A stretch of 64,000 nucleotides of DNA. It comes from Palsa-504 sp963787645. Lineage in GTDB: Bacteria; Actinomycetota; Actinomycetes; Streptosporangiales; Streptosporangiaceae. The position numbers and the translations under genes are program-made. Of this stretch, positions 17,949 through 26,489 are shown piece by piece; position 1 is the stretch's first letter; each line of letters opens with the position of its first letter. The stretch covers positions 806,001 through 870,000 of the forward strand of contig CAWBDS010000003.1 in the NCBI GenBank assembly GCA_963787645.1, given 5' to 3'. Below the pieces are notes generated by a model. It was not told the DNA's origin. It was given only the letters and a program-made list of their open reading frames with translations, and did not search any database.

Positions 17949-18419
17949 GTGTCGGACACCTACCGCAAGGACCCCGAGGCGGTCGCGCAGCTGACGCCCG
18001 AGCAGTACCAGGTCACCCAGCAGTGCGGCACCGAGCCGGCGTTCCGGAACGAGTTCTGGAACAACCATGAGCCCGGTATCTACGTCGACGTCGTGTCCGG
18101 CGAGCCGCTGTTCGCGTCGGTCAACAAGTTCGACAGCGGGACCGGCTGGCCGAGCTTCACCGTCCCGATCGAGCCGGGCAACGTGGTCGAGCATTCGGAC
18201 CGCAGCTACGGGATAGTCCGGACCGAGGTCCGCTCCGCCCACGGCGACAGCCACCTGGGCCATGTGTTCCCCGACGGGCCGCGGGAGGACGGCGGCCTGC
18301 GCTACTGCATCAACTCGGCCGCGCTGCGCTTCATCTCGCTCGACGACCTCGAGAAGGAAGGCTACGGCGCCTACCGCAACTTGTTCGAGCCCGCCCACGA
18401 AACCGGGAGTGAGTCATGA
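17949..18419 (+). CDS. msrB: Peptide-methionine (R)-S-oxide reductase
   Basis: A 156-residue MsrB that reduces the R epimer of methionine sulfoxide. The catalytic Cys is in GGLRYCINSAALRF. The active-site region FASVNKFDSGTGWPSF and HGDSHLGHVFPDGP are intact. The two CxxC zinc pairs of classical MsrB are absent, so this is a zinc-free form. GAAGGAG lies six bases before GTG 17949. The stop overlaps the msrA start (ATGA), coupling the two repair enzymes. Confidence 0.92.
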   Translation: MSDTYRKDPEAVAQLTPEQYQVTQQCGTEPAFRNEFWNNHEPGIYVDVVSGEPLFASVNKFDSGTGWPSFTVPIEPGNVVEHSDRSYGIVRTEVRSAHGDSHLGHVFPDGPREDGGLRYCINSAALRFISLDDLEKEGYGAYRNLFEPAHETGSES

Positions 18420-18931
18420 CCATCGAGAAGGCCATTCTGGCCGGCGGCTGTTTCTGGGGCGTCCAGGAACTGGTCCGCAAGCTGCCCGGCGTGATCACCA
18501 CCCGGACCGGTTACACCGGCGGTGACGTGCCGAACGCCACCTACCGGAACCACCGCGGCCACGCCGAGGCGCTCGAGATCACCTTCGACCCGGACCAGAT
18601 CAGCTACCGGGACCTGCTGGAGTTCTTCTTCCAGATCCACGACCCGTCGACGAAGAACCGGCAGGGCAACGACATCGGCTCCAGCTACCGGTCGGCCATC
18701 TTCTACCTCAATGATGAGCAGCGCAAGGTCGCCGAGGACACCATCGCCGACGTCGACGCCTCGGGCCTGTGGCCGGGCAAGGTGGTCACCGAGGTGACGC
18801 CGGCAGGCCCGTTCTGGGAGGCCGAGCCGGAGCACCAGGACTACCTGCAGCACTACCCGAACGGGTATACCTGCCACTTCGTCCGGCCCGGCTGGAAGCT
18901 GCCGCACCGGGCCAACCAGGTCACCTCCTGA
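18416..18931 (+). CDS. msrA: Peptide-methionine (S)-S-oxide reductase
   Basis: A 171-residue MsrA reducing the S epimer of methionine sulfoxide. Catalytic Cys12 is in AGGCFWGVQE, and RTGYTGGDVPNATY, FFQIHDPSTKNRQGNDIGSS and EPEHQDYLQHYPNGY are conserved family blocks. It is translationally coupled to msrB by a 4-base overlap. The recycling cysteines near the C-terminus of some MsrA are not present. Confidence 0.94.
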   Translation: MTIEKAILAGGCFWGVQELVRKLPGVITTRTGYTGGDVPNATYRNHRGHAEALEITFDPDQISYRDLLEFFFQIHDPSTKNRQGNDIGSSYRSAIFYLNDEQRKVAEDTIADVDASGLWPGKVVTEVTPAGPFWEAEPEHQDYLQHYPNGYTCHFVRPGWKLPHRANQVTS

Positions 18932-18933
18932 GC

Positions 18934-19533
18934 TTGGGCCAGCTCGACCTGACCAGCTGGCGACGCACGGTCGCCGAGCTGTACGCGGCGGTCCGCGCCG
19001 AGGACGATCCGGAGCGCGGACACGCCCAGTGGCGGCAGCGCCGCGACGAGCTGTTCCGAACCCATCCGCAGAGCCCGCTGCCGCCCGGCGACCCGCTGCG
19101 CGGCACTGGCGTGCCGTACTGGCCCTACGATGCGCCCTTGCGGTTCGACGTGCCGCTGATCCCCTCGGACGGCCGGGACGAGTCGCGGTCGGTGCCGACC
19201 AGCGAGGGCACGATCTCGATGACCCGGCTCGGCGCGGTGCACCTGCCCGGGCCGGTGGACGCCACCGTCGACGTGTGGTGGCTGCAGCAGTACGCCGGCG
19301 GGCTGTTCCTGCCGCTGCGCGACGGCACCGCGGGCCAGTCGAGCTACGGTGGCGGCCGGTACCTGCTCGACACGGCCAAGGGCGCCGACCTGGGCGGGCA
19401 GGACGGCCGGCTGATCGTCGACCTGAACTTCCTCTACCACCCCTCGTGCCGGTACAACGACGCCTGGGCGTGCCCGCTGGCGCCACCGGGGAACACCATC
19501 GGCGTGCCGGTCCGAGCGGGCGAGCGCCTGTAA
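18934..19533 (+). CDS. DUF1684 domain protein
   Basis: A 199-residue protein matching DUF1684: WRRTVAELYAAVRAED, then RRDELFRTHPQSPLPP, YWPYDAPLRFDVPL, GGRYLLDTAKGADLG and DLNFLYHPSCRYNDAWACPL. TTG 18934, two bases after the msrA stop, is the likely start, placing it in the msr operon; no strong ribosome site is seen. Function is unknown. The Cys/His-containing HPSCRYNDAWACP block might bind a ligand or metal (inference). Confidence 0.75.
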   Translation: MGQLDLTSWRRTVAELYAAVRAEDDPERGHAQWRQRRDELFRTHPQSPLPPGDPLRGTGVPYWPYDAPLRFDVPLIPSDGRDESRSVPTSEGTISMTRLGAVHLPGPVDATVDVWWLQQYAGGLFLPLRDGTAGQSSYGGGRYLLDTAKGADLGGQDGRLIVDLNFLYHPSCRYNDAWACPLAPPGNTIGVPVRAGERL

Positions 19534-19551
19534 TTGAGTTACCCTTTGCCG

Positions 19552-20295
19552 GTGTCACAGGAGGACCATCGGCCGTCGTCCGCGACCGGGACGGCGGCGC
19601 TGCAGGCGGGCTGGTCGCACGGGCACCGCGACGTCTCGGGCGGGTGGCTGCGGCCGGCGGTGTTCGGCGCGGTGGACGGGCTGGTCACGAACGCCTCGCT
19701 GATCTCCGGGCTAGGCGGGGGCGGGGTCTCGGCGCATACCGTGATCTTGACCGGGGTGGCCGCCCTGGTTGCGGGCGCGTTCTCGATGGGAACCGGGGAG
19801 TACATCTCGGTGACCAACCAGAACGAGCTGGTGCACTCCGAGGTATCCCTGGAACGCCAGATGCTCTCCCAGTTCCCCGCGGCCGAACAGGAGGAGCTGG
19901 CGGGCTACTTCCGCCAGTACGGCGCCGACCCGGAGACCGCGGCCCGGATGGCGGCCGCGGTGTCGGCCGATCCGGGCACGGCGCTGCGGGTGCACACCCG
20001 CGAGGAGCTCGGGGTGGACCCCGAGGAGCTGCCCTCGCCGGTGCTGGCCGGGGTGGCGTCGCTGGCGGCGTTTTCGCTGGGCGCGCTGGTGCCGTTGTTC
20101 CCCTACCTGGTCGGCCTGCATGTGCTGTGGGCGTCGCTGGTGCTGACCGGCGTTGCCTTGCTGAGCGGCGGGATGGTGGTGGGCCGGCTGACCGGGCGGC
20201 CGGTCGTGCGCTCGGGCCTGCGCCAGCTAGCGCTGGGCGGCCTGGCCATCGCGGTCACGTTCGCGGTCGGCCACCTGATCGGCAGCCACGCCTAG
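19552..20295 (+). CDS. VIT/CCC1-family iron or manganese transporter
   Basis: A 247-residue membrane protein. The first pair of helices carries FGAVDGLVTNASLISGLG and AFSMGTGEYISVTNQNEL, the metal-path signature of plant VIT1/yeast CCC1 proteins. A long acidic cytosolic loop (FPAAEQEELAGYFRQYGA) and three more helices follow. It exports or sequesters Fe2+ or Mn2+, fitting the neighbouring oxidative-damage repair genes. The start is GTG 19552 or TTG 19534; neither has a clear ribosome site. Confidence 0.85.
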   Translation: MSQEDHRPSSATGTAALQAGWSHGHRDVSGGWLRPAVFGAVDGLVTNASLISGLGGGGVSAHTVILTGVAALVAGAFSMGTGEYISVTNQNELVHSEVSLERQMLSQFPAAEQEELAGYFRQYGADPETAARMAAAVSADPGTALRVHTREELGVDPEELPSPVLAGVASLAAFSLGALVPLFPYLVGLHVLWASLVLTGVALLSGGMVVGRLTGRPVVRSGLRQLALGGLAIAVTFAVGHLIGSHA

Positions 20296-20435
20296 GGCCC
20301 GAGGACACGGACTGGACGAACTGGCCGGGCCGATTGTCCACCAGCTGCTCGAAGGCGGTCTTGTTACAGGGAGGTGCAGAGGTTGTCTCGGGCCGGCTGA
20401 TCGCCGACGACTGCCACTCCTGGAGGATGATGATG

Positions 20436-20690
20436 GGGCACGCGGTGATCTTGACCGGCGCTGTGCGCGACGAGGGCACGTCCTTCCACTACCTGGCGGC
20501 CGGCCGGGTCGTCTGGGCTGATCCGGGTCCGGCTGAGGGCCTGGCCGACGCGCTTAGCGCCGCCGGCGTGGAGACGACGCACGGCCTGAGCTGGTCGACG
20601 GACGCCATCTACCGCGAGACCCGGGCCCGGGTCTCGCGGTAGATGGAGGAAGGGTGCCTGGTCGTCGAGATACCCACTCGGCGCTGCGAG
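20436..20690 (+). pseudogene. Fragment of a nucleoside/uridine phosphorylase-family gene
   Basis: GHAVILTGAVRDEGTSFHYL, then WSTDAIYRETRARVSR and EEGCLVVE match the middle of nucleoside phosphorylase-family proteins. A TAG interrupts the frame at 20641-20643 and the conserved Glu-Met-Glu region has decayed. The N- and C-terminal parts are missing. It lies downstream of the VIT gene on the same strand. Confidence 0.65.
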
Positions 20691-20830
20691 CCGGGTCGCT
20701 CGATGCCATCGCCGCCGTGCTGGCCGGCGGGGCACGCCGCTAGACGCGCGCGCCCTCATGGTGCTGCGCGGCGGCATGCGGGCCGCCCTGGTCACCGGAC
20801 CGGACGGACATCGCTTCCTGGTCGAGGAGG
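20655..20830 (+). pseudogene. Possible small frameshifted coding remnant
   Basis: Two adjoining frames read like protein: GSLDAIAAVLAGGARR up to about 20742, then LDARALMVLRGGMRAALVTG and HRFLVEEELRTA up to about 20840. Composition is coding-like but no family is recognised. It overlaps the end of the phosphorylase fragment and abuts the convergent propeller gene. Low confidence. Confidence 0.25.
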
Positions 20831-20833
20831 AAC

Positions 20834-22031
20834 TCAGAACGGCAGGTACTCGTAATCCCACCCGTTGACCGGGCTGGGGCTGTTCGAGATCTGGGAGACC
20901 AGGAAGATGTTCGAGGTGCCGGATTCTCGCACCATCAGGATCACCTGCTTGTCGTACACCGCGAGCACCGGTCCCTCGATGGGTCTGGTCGTGGTCGAGC
21001 CCACCTTGAGCGGATACTCGTACCAGTCATACCAGTCGCTGCCGGCCACCGCCTGGGTGCGTAGCCACAGCCAGGGCGGGGACCCGGCCGAGGCGGGCCC
21101 CGGTACCGGCGAGGTGGCCCACAAGTCCAGGCCGCCCCCGCGGTCCATGACCACGGCGAGGTCGGCGACCTCGAAGTGCTCGGTGCCGAGGGCGGGCTGG
21201 CCGAGCGAGGCCCAATTCGACCAGCCGGTGCCCTGCTGGTTCTGCCAGCGGTGCCACAGGGTACCGCCCGGGCCGACCATGAACAGCTCCAGCTCGCCGT
21301 TGCCGTTCCGGACTACGGCCAGCCGGGCACCGGACCCGTTGGCGGTGGGGCTGCCCAGCGGGTTCCAGTCTGACCAGGGAGCGCCCGCGCCCGCGGCCGA
21401 CTGGCGGCAGGTCTGCACCGCGCCGTCCGCGTCGGTGGTGAACAGTTCCACGCTGCCGTCGGCGTTGATCCCGGCGACCAGCGGTCCCACGGTTCCGGCC
21501 AGCGGCCCGCCGGGGCGGCCCAGTGACTTCCAGCCCGACCAGTCTCCGCCCGGCTGCACCTGCCAGGTGTGCCACACGGTGAGGTCATTGCGGACCACGA
21601 AGATCTCCAGGCTCTGGTCGGCGTGGCTGACGAGCACCGGGGACGGGTCAGCCACGCGGGCACCGAGGTGCCCGGTGATGACCGGCACCCCGTCCGGCTT
21701 CCCGAGCGACTGCCAGGGGTACCAACCCCGTTCGAAATCGTTCTCCCGGACGGTCCACACCGCCCCGTCCTGGCCCACCACGACGATCTGCAGGAACCCG
21801 TCGGCCCGCTGCGCTATGGCCGGGCCGCAGGCCCGGACCCCGCCTGGAGGCTGGCTGATCCGGCACCAGCCGGACCAGCCCGACCAGCCGGGCCCGTTGG
21901 CCAGCCGGCCGATCCAGAACCGCGTCCGGACCGGCTGCCTGGCCCTGGGTCGCCACGAGCGCCAGGTCCCCGTACTGCTGGCCCGGGGTGGGCCGGGTCG
22001 TCGCGCTAGCCAGGCCGTCAAAGCGCTCCAT
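20834..22031 (-). CDS. WSGW-repeat beta-propeller (PLL/tachylectin-like) protein, one frameshift
   Basis: Six repeated blocks ending in Trp-rich turns (GPGWSGWSGW, ERGWYPWQSLGKP, GGDWSGWKSLGRP, GAPWSDWNPLGSP, GTGWSNWASLGQP, GSDWYDWYEY), each preceded by a beta-rich strand set such as ADGFLQIVVVGQDGAVWTVR. This indicates a six-bladed propeller of the kind found in bacterial lectin-like proteins and fused to actinobacterial kinases. ATG 22031 has GAGGGGG eight bases upstream. The first ~35 residues (MERFDGLASATTRPTPGQQY onward) are in another frame; one indel near 21935-21950 joins them. No signal peptide is seen. It could bind glycans; the role is unknown. Confidence 0.72.
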
Positions 22032-22149
22032 GAGCAAAACCCCCTCGATGTGGCGTCCGTCACTTTTTCGGGCGCATAACCCCTTCTCGTTGGCCGGCTT
22101 GGAGGTGGTATGGAGGCGGTCTGCAGGCTCGGTGGAGATCGCCTCGGCG

Positions 22150-22350
22150 TCAGGCCGAGGCGCGCAGGCGCTGGAGGTAGCGCAGGACGCGAAGGTGGTT
22201 TTCCATCTCGCGGGCGGCGGCCTCGGCGCAGGCGGCCGGAACCCGGCGGGCGAACTCCACGCTGTCCTGCAAGGCTTTGAGCCGCGGCGCGGTCAACTGG
22301 GTACAGGCGATCCGGATCGCGGTCACCTGCGTCTCGATCGATTCGTTCAC
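22150..22350 (-). pseudogene. Internally deleted FCD-domain (GntR-type) regulator remnant
   Basis: An open frame of 66 codons: TAIRIACTQLTAPRLKALQD at the start resembles the first helices of an FCD ligand domain, and EAAAREMENHLRVLRYLQRL resembles its last helix. The core between them (about 80 residues with the metal-binding His and Asp residues) is missing. It starts at a GTG abutting the end of the WhiB coding region. It may be expressed as a small helical peptide but cannot be a normal regulator. Confidence 0.5.
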
Positions 22351-22351
22351 C

Positions 22352-22579
22352 GTGCCTCCAGGCCAGGTACCGTTCCTGCTCGGTCAGGCCGCCCCGTACG
22401 CCGTGGGCCTGGCGGGTCCGCTGGGCAAAGGCCAGACACTCCGGCCGGACCGGGCAGCGGGCGCAGATCTGCTTGGCCTGCGTGGCCTGCTCGACGGACC
22501 GACCCGACGAGGAAAGCGGAAAGAACAGATCGGGATCGCAGGACTGGCAGGCGGCGGCCAGCCGCCAGTGCCTGCTCAT
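22352..22579 (-). CDS. WhiB-family protein lacking its own stop
   Basis: The first 76 residues from ATG 22579 are a WhiB domain: Cys11, Cys39, Cys42 and Cys48 (AAC ... ICARCPVRPECLAF, the C-x2-C-x5-C pattern) ligate a 4Fe-4S cluster. The usual GVWGG DNA-binding turn reads GVRGG, losing the conserved Trp that contacts the sigma factor. After AWRH no stop follows; the frame stays open across the FCD remnant, so the true C-terminus is uncertain. A stop exists one frame away at 22347-22349, hinting at a lost or gained base. Confidence 0.68.
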
Positions 22580-22680
22580 GGACGGGCCGGCGCGTCCTGA
22601 ATTCAGGGTGGCTGGATGAGCGGCGTTCGGCACCATCAAGGTGGCTATATTCCCTATTGCGGGCGCCTATTCCGGGCCGG

Positions 22681-22975
22681 TCAGGGCTTGTGCTGGATGG
22701 TAAAGCCGAGCTTGGCCAGGACGGCCACGGCGCCGTCGCGGCCGCCCTCGAAGTCGCCGGAGGCCAGGCGCTGGCCGGTGGCGAGCTCGTACGCGGTCCC
22801 CAAGATCGCCTTGGGCGGGTAACGGCGTTCGTCCCAGACCAGATCGTAGGTGGTGGTAGAACCGTAGCCGTGCGCGGCGCAGAACTGCTGCGGCCCGAGC
22901 CGGCCGTACTCACCGATCGCGCGCAGCACGTGGTCGCGGGTGACGTCGGCGCAGCTTGGCCAGTGCTTCTGACAT
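22681..22975 (-). CDS. ScoMcrA-like N-terminal head-domain protein, frameshifted start
   Basis: The main part, DVTRDHVLRAIGEYGRLGPQ, QFCAAHGYGSTTTYDLVWD and RRYPPKAILGTAYELATGQR, matches the N-terminal head domain first described in the McrA restriction enzyme of Streptomyces coelicolor. That domain also occurs alone. GGAGG five bases before ATG 22975 gives MSEALAKLR in a different frame; one base near 22945-22952 joins them. There is no nuclease or SRA domain, so it is a free-standing head, possibly an accessory or regulator of DNA-modification sensing (inference). Confidence 0.62.
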
Positions 22976-23140
22976 CGGATCCTCCATTTGCGACACGCGG
23001 AACATATCCCGGCGGGCATTTCTAATGGATGCAAACGAGCCTGGCATGTTAATTGCGCGGCCGCCAAGAAGGCCGGTTTTCGAAGAATTCATGGCACGTA
23101 TGGAAGTCCCTCATGGGGCGGGCCGGTTACGGTTCCGGTT

Positions 23141-23725
23141 ATGAGCCGGATCAGGTATGTGCAGCGCGAGGAGCTGGGGCCCGAGGGCCAGCAGCTGTGG
23201 GACACCCTCATCGAGGGCCTGGGTGACCTGGTGACCGCCGACGGCGGCCTGGCCGGGCCGTTCAACGCGTTCGTGACCGCACCCGGCGTGGGGCGGCGGG
23301 TGTCCGCGCTCGGCCACAAGCTGCGGTTCGGCACATCGATCGAACGGCGGCTGTCCGAGATTGCGATCATCACGGTGGGCGCACGGTGGCAGGCGGAGTT
23401 CGAGTGGTGGGCGCACGCGCCGATGGCGCTCGAGCACGGCGTGGCCGACGCGGTAGTGGCGGCGATCGGGCGCGGCCAGGACCCGCCGTTCGAGGCGGAC
23501 GACGAACGGGCCGTGTACGCCGTGGCCCGCCAGCTCAGCCTGAGCGGCCGGGTTGACCAGCAGGCCTACGAGGCCGCGCACCGCTTCCTGGGCGACGCGG
23601 GGATGGTGGAGCTGGTCTCGCTGTGCGGGTACTACGCGCTGATCTCGTACCTGCTCAACGCGTTCGAGGTACCGCTGCCGCCCGGGGCCGCGCCGATGTG
23701 GGCCGACGGCGGCGGGGCTGGCTAG
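23141..23725 (+). CDS. Carboxymuconolactone decarboxylase/AhpD-fold protein
   Basis: A 194-residue all-helical protein of the CMD family: SALGHKLRFGTSIERRLSEI, then EFEWWAHAPMALEHGVADAV and FLGDAGMVELVSLCGYYALI. It lacks the CxxC redox pair of AhpD, so decarboxylase-like or other chemistry is likelier than peroxidase support. ATG 23141 starts at MSRIRYVQREELGPEGQQLW. Its stop overlaps the stop of the convergent TetR gene by four bases. Confidence 0.82.
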   Translation: MSRIRYVQREELGPEGQQLWDTLIEGLGDLVTADGGLAGPFNAFVTAPGVGRRVSALGHKLRFGTSIERRLSEIAIITVGARWQAEFEWWAHAPMALEHGVADAVVAAIGRGQDPPFEADDERAVYAVARQLSLSGRVDQQAYEAAHRFLGDAGMVELVSLCGYYALISYLLNAFEVPLPPGAAPMWADGGGAG

Positions 23726-24297
23726 CGGGGCAGCGCGCCCAGGCCCGCCAGGTAGGTGGCGAGCAGCCGGCGGCAAGTCGCGTCCCAGCTCGGGTCGGAT
23801 CGGCGCGGCTGGGCGAGCATCGCGCCGAAGACGACGATGTCCTGCGGGGTCACGTCCCGCGTGATGGTGCCGTCCGCGCGCCCGCGGTCGATGATCTGCT
23901 GCACGGCCCGGTGTACCTGCTCGCGCACGGCACGGGTACTCGGCCAGGTCAGGGGCGGCCCGCCGTGCAGGGGCAGGACGAGTTCGTTGCGCTGGCCGAT
24001 GGCCGCGTCGATGAAGCGGCGCAGCGCCTCGGCCGCGGTGGCCCGGCTGCGTTCGGCGGCTTGGGCGTTGGCCAGGACTTGCTCGAACGACACGTGGGTC
24101 AGGTGGTTGAGCAGGTCCTCCCGGGTGGGGAAGTGACGGTAGAGCGTCCCGATGCCGACTCCCGCGTCGGCGGCGATGGTGGCCATCGGTACCCGGGGGC
24201 CCTCGCGGTGCACGGCCGCGGTCGCGGCCCGGACCAGGATCTCGCGGTTGCGGGCCGCGTCGCTGCGCGGTTCGCGTGACCTGCTGGTGGTGGCCAT
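23722..24297 (-). CDS. TetR-family transcriptional regulator
   Basis: A 191-residue TetR protein. The helix-turn-helix is ATIAADAGVGIGTLYRHFPT, preceded by REILVRAATAAVHREG. The C-terminal ligand domain belongs to the group with QPRRSDPSWDATCRRLLATY. It is divergent from the cupin gene 88 bases away, and a palindrome lies between them, so it probably represses the cupin gene and itself. Confidence 0.88.
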   Translation of the reverse strand: MATTSRSREPRSDAARNREILVRAATAAVHREGPRVPMATIAADAGVGIGTLYRHFPTREDLLNHLTHVSFEQVLANAQAAERSRATAAEALRRFIDAAIGQRNELVLPLHGGPPLTWPSTRAVREQVHRAVQQIIDRGRADGTITRDVTPQDIVVFGAMLAQPRRSDPSWDATCRRLLATYLAGLGALPR

Positions 24298-24349
24298 GTG
24301 CTCATTGAACCTCCGTCCGGCGGGCGGGGGTTACGCTACACTAAACGGA

Positions 24350-24368
24350 CGAAATGTTCCGTATTTCG
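24350..24368. promoter_or_regulatory. Candidate TetR operator
   Basis: Perfect inverted repeat cgaaat-N7-atttcg in the divergent TetR/cupin intergenic region. It lies just downstream of a -10-like TACACT (24337-24342) and upstream of the cupin ribosome site, a position suited to repression of the cupin gene. Confidence 0.5.
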
Positions 24369-24385
24369 ATGCCCGCGGAGGCACC

Positions 24386-24919
24386 ATGGCCGATCAGCCG
24401 GTCCCGCCGGACGACCCGTCCCGTGAACTCACCGTCGTCCGGCCGGACGACGACCAGCGCCTGCCGCACATCGGGCTGGTCGGCGACACGTACACGATCT
24501 TGATCACCGGCCAGGACACGGCGGGCAAGTACACCCTGATCGACATGCACGTGCCCCCGGGCGGCGGGCCGCCGCCGCACCGGCACGACTTCGAGGAGAT
24601 GTTCAGCGTCCTGGACGGTGAGGTGCAGGTGACCTTCCGGGGCCAGGCCATCGCGGCCCGGGCCGGCCAGACCATCAACGTCCCGGCCAACGCGCCCCAC
24701 GCGTTCACCAACGCCACGGACCGGCCCGCACGGCTGCTGTGCCTGTGCGCGCCCGCGGGGCAGGAAGAGTTCTTCCTGCTGGTCGGACAGCCGGTCGCGA
24801 CCCGGACCGAGGCGCCGCCCGCGCTGGACGCCGACGCGCAAGCGGCGTTCATCGCCAAGTCGGCGGCGCTGGCCCCGCGGTACCAGACCGAGCTGCTGCC
24901 GCCACCGGAGCGCGGCTAG
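24386..24919 (+). CDS. Cupin-domain protein
   Basis: A 177-residue single cupin. Motif 1 is PPPHRHDFEEMFSVLDGEVQ, with two metal-binding His and a Glu; motif 2 is NVPANAPHAFTNATD, with the third His. GGAGG precedes ATG 24386. It probably binds a metal and a small aromatic or polyketide-type ligand. The neighbouring TetR and CMD-family genes suggest a small catabolic or detoxification group. Confidence 0.85.
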   Translation: MADQPVPPDDPSRELTVVRPDDDQRLPHIGLVGDTYTILITGQDTAGKYTLIDMHVPPGGGPPPHRHDFEEMFSVLDGEVQVTFRGQAIAARAGQTINVPANAPHAFTNATDRPARLLCLCAPAGQEEFFLLVGQPVATRTEAPPALDADAQAAFIAKSAALAPRYQTELLPPPERG

Positions 24920-24956
24920 CCGGGCGCGCGCGTTACCGGCGGGATACCGTCGGAGC

Positions 24957-25688
24957 GTGCCTGATGCGATCTTTGGCCATCCTCGGCTGGCCGCGGTGTA
25001 TGACGCGTTCGACGGGGCGCGGGACGACCTGGACGCTTACCGGGGTATCGCGGAGGAACTGGGCGCGCGGCGGGTGCTCGATGTCGGCTGCGGGACCGGG
25101 TCGCTGGCCCTGGCGCTGGCCGGTACCGGGCGAAGCGTGGTGGGGGTCGACCCGGCGGCGGCCTCGCTGGAGGTGGCCCGGGCCAAGGACGAGCAGAGCC
25201 TGGTTACCTGGGTGCAGGGCGACGCGGCCGCGGCGCCGGCGGGCTGGGCCGACCTGGCCGTGATGACCGGGAACGTGGCCCAGGTGTTCCTCACCGACGA
25301 GGCATGGGCGGGCACCCTGCGGGCCATCGGGGCCGCGCTGGCACCGGGCGGGCACCTGGTGTTCGAGACCCGGCGGCCGCAGCGGCGGGCCTGGGAGGAG
25401 TGGGCGGCGCAGAGCGGCCCGGAGCGACGCGAGGTGCCGGGCAGCGGGCTGGTCGAGAGGCGTTTTCAATTGACGGCCGCGGATCCGCCCATCGTTTCGT
25501 TCCGCTATACCTATACGTTCCTAGCCGACGCCGAGGTGATCACCTCTGACTCCACCCTGCGGTTCCGCGGCCGCGGCGAGGTGGAGGCCAGCCTGGCGGC
25601 GCAGGGTTACCGGGTGGCGGACGTGCGGGAGGCTCCCGACCGGCCGGGCCGGGAGTTCGTCTTTATCGCGCAGCGGATTACACGCTGA
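24957..25688 (+). CDS. Class I SAM-dependent methyltransferase
   Basis: A 243-residue Rossmann methyltransferase. SAM motif I is VLDVGCGTGSLALALA, the acidic residue ending strand 2 is in VVGVDPAAASLEVA, and MTGNVAQVFLTDEAW and LAPGGHLVFETRRP follow. Start GTG 24957. The substrate is unknown. It lies 37 bases after the cupin gene, possibly cotranscribed. Its 3' end meets the broken Bax-inhibitor gene. Confidence 0.85.
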   Translation: MPDAIFGHPRLAAVYDAFDGARDDLDAYRGIAEELGARRVLDVGCGTGSLALALAGTGRSVVGVDPAAASLEVARAKDEQSLVTWVQGDAAAAPAGWADLAVMTGNVAQVFLTDEAWAGTLRAIGAALAPGGHLVFETRRPQRRAWEEWAAQSGPERREVPGSGLVERRFQLTAADPPIVSFRYTYTFLADAEVITSDSTLRFRGRGEVEASLAAQGYRVADVREAPDRPGREFVFIAQRITR

Positions 25689-26178
25689 CAGGAACACGTT
25701 CAGCAGATCGAGGAAGATCGAGGCGGCCAGGAACGGTGCCGAGGTGACGTCCCGGCTGGTACGCAGCCGCTGGAAGTCGAACATGATGAACCCGGCGAAG
25801 ATGACCAGGCCGAGCACGGAGTAGGCCAGGTCGCCGCCCGGGATGTGCACGAACACCAGGACCAGGCCGCGGGTCCATGCTGCCGTAGTACGCGATGGTG
25901 GGCGCCACGGCCAGGCCGATCAGCAGGCCGAACGCGGCGAGCAGGGCCACGGTGAGCTCGGTGGAGCGGCGAGCGGCGAACCGCATGCCGATCAGGCAGG
26001 CGAAGGCGGCGATGAACGCCACGATGCCGACCCCGCCGGTCAGGTTGTGGCCCGCCCAGGCGCCGAGCGCGAACAACGCCGCGGTGGCCGCGACGTAGCC
26101 CATGGTCTGGGCGAACAGGGCGTGCGTCTGGCCCCGGGCGGCGGTGTCCATCCGCTGGTAGCTGAGGGTGTCGCTCAT
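25689..26178 (-). pseudogene. Bax inhibitor-1/YccA-like gene with internal deletion
   Basis: The N-terminal half from ATG 26178 (MSDTLSYQRMDTAARGQTHA, then LFALGAWAGHNLTGG and LIGLAVAPTIAYYGSM) matches actinobacterial BI-1-like membrane proteins. After YYGSM the frame changes at about 25870. The second half, VFVHIPGGDLAYSVLGLVIF, then AGFIMFDFQRLRTSRD and AASIFLDLLNVFL, is present, but about 45 residues (two helices) between the halves are missing. The last residues run into the methyltransferase stop without a normal end. Confidence 0.75.
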
Positions 26179-26334
26179 GGTGTCCAGGCTCCTTCGCTAA
26201 GTCCTGGACACCATGGTCGCCTGCGGGCCGCGGCCGCCGCACCCGGGCATGCCACTGGCGGATGCCCTGGTGTTTCTCCGGGGCCGGGCCGGGTCATCGG
26301 GCGGGCTCCGGGAATAGGCGGCCGGGCGCAGGCC

Positions 26335-26457
26335 TTACACTTGCGGCGGCGGTCCTTTCCCGCCACTCTCGCGGGTGAGCAGCCCGCGCGGTCGCATGTG
26401 TGCGCGGTCCAGCTTCGGTTTGGTGGCTTTGGTGCTGCCGTGGACGTCTTCGAACAT
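26335..26457 (-). CDS. Possible 40-residue basic protein
   Basis: ATG 26457 to TAA 26335 encodes MFEDVHGSTKATKPKLDRAH and then RPRGLLTRESGGKGPPPQV. Codons are mostly G/C-ending, as in real genes here, and the protein is Lys-rich unlike typical shadow frames. Only a weak AGGG is seen upstream. It lies divergent from the DEAD-box helicase gene. No family is recognised. Confidence 0.38.
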   Translation of the reverse strand: MFEDVHGSTKATKPKLDRAHMRPRGLLTRESGGKGPPPQV

Positions 26458-26489
26458 GGCGCGGCCCTGAACCACGATGGAGTTCACGC

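Noticed and set aside
20834..22639. A 601-codon open frame that would fuse WhiB to the beta-propeller
   Set aside because: The middle (about 21950-22350) is low-complexity Arg/Pro/Ser sequence typical of a wrong frame in GC-rich DNA, and both the FCD remnant and the propeller start read sensibly in another frame. Kept only as a possibility in the findings.
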